Below, one piece after another: positions 5,353 through 5,538 of a stretch of 5,538 nt of DNA. The stretch's first letter is position 1. Every line of letters starts with the position of its first letter. Source of the DNA: Actinomycetes bacterium (GTDB lineage Bacteria; Actinomycetota; Actinomycetes; Mycobacteriales; Mycobacteriaceae); assembly GCA_023416315.1 (NCBI GenBank), contig JAEZIA010000083.1:1-5538 (forward strand), in the 5' to 3' direction. The translations under genes were made by a program, and so were the position numbers. The notes under the pieces were generated by a model, which saw nothing but the letters and a program-made list of their open reading frames with translations, was not told where the DNA came from and searched no databases.

Positions 5353-5538
5353 TGGAGACCGTCGAATACGCACCGGGGCGCTGGGCCGACGTGTTCGGCG
5401 GACCCCCGGATCCCGTCGCCCTGCTCTGGCACGGCACCCAGACCGACTCCCGCGCAGCGGTGCGCGGGCTCGCCGAGGCGATCGCCGGTCACGGGATCTG
5501 TGTGGTCGCGCCGGACTGGAATTCGCACGCCGCCGATC
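5352..5538 (+). CDS. Alpha/beta hydrolase, N-terminal part (partial)
   Basis: The frame is open to the window edge, with 62 full codons. It starts METVEYAPGRWADVFGG and continues with LLWHGTQTDS (about 25-34), the HG-containing oxyanion-hole strand of alpha/beta hydrolases. A helix (RAAVRGLAEAIAGHG) and the next strand CVVAPDWNSHAAD follow. This fits a dienelactone-hydrolase/esterase-like enzyme. The catalytic Ser, Asp and His would lie beyond the window, so activity cannot be judged. No signal peptide is visible. The ATG overlaps the preceding stop codon as TGATG, which favours re-initiation. An alternative GTG at 5310 has GGAATCGAA before it and would add MGVVAEPHPTLAEL, overlapping the previous gene by 43 bases. 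The choice is not settled. Confidence 0.72.
   Translation, partial: METVEYAPGRWADVFGGPPDPVALLWHGTQTDSRAAVRGLAEAIAGHGICVVAPDWNSHAAD

Noticed and set aside
1..5538. CRISPR arrays, tRNA/rRNA genes, insertion sequences, riboswitches
   Set aside because: No regularly spaced repeats, clover-leaf-like segments, transposase motifs or long structured leaders were seen. Almost all bases are accounted for by protein genes, and the largest gap is about 105 bp.

Overview
The window reads as a high-GC actinobacterial chromosome, most likely a Mycobacterium/Mycolicibacterium or close relative. The reasons are strongly GC-biased third codon positions, GTG-start options, TANNNT-type -10 boxes without good -35 boxes, gene starts that look leaderless, and the gene content (TetR regulator, DedA protein, hemerythrin-like protein). 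No rRNA, tRNA, CRISPR array or insertion sequence is visible. The genus is inferred from style, not from a marker gene.

Layout. Positions 1-59 (minus) hold the first 19 codons of an unrecognised gene leaving the window. Positions 160-825 (minus) encode a TetR-family regulator. The TetR gene is divergent from a two-gene operon: 931-3132 (plus), a large molybdopterin oxidoreductase with an N-terminal [4Fe-4S] motif, and 3146-3919 (plus), a six-helix membrane protein matching the eukaryotic sterol isomerase EBP/EXPERA family at many spaced positions. The 105-bp gap between regulator and operon carries two short dyads 23 bp apart, which are good operator candidates. Convergent to this operon and overlapping its 3' end by 43 bp is a DedA-family membrane protein (3877-4527, minus). 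Divergent from DedA is a tightly packed set (all plus): a hemerythrin-like diiron protein (4589-5113), a small hypothetical protein joined by an ATGA overlap (5110-5352), and the start of an alpha/beta hydrolase joined by a TGATG junction (5352 to the window edge).

How the genes may work together. The most interesting unit is TetR / molybdoenzyme / EBP-like protein. A soluble molybdoenzyme without any Cys or Sec in the region where the Mo ligand normally lies is paired with a membrane protein resembling the sterol delta8-delta7 isomerase, rather than with the usual Fe-S and quinone-anchor subunits. A role in modifying a sterol, steroid or other polycyclic isoprenoid is a reasonable hypothesis, but it is inference. 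The hemerythrin set looks like an oxidative or general stress unit, and I see no direct link between it and the molybdoenzyme operon.
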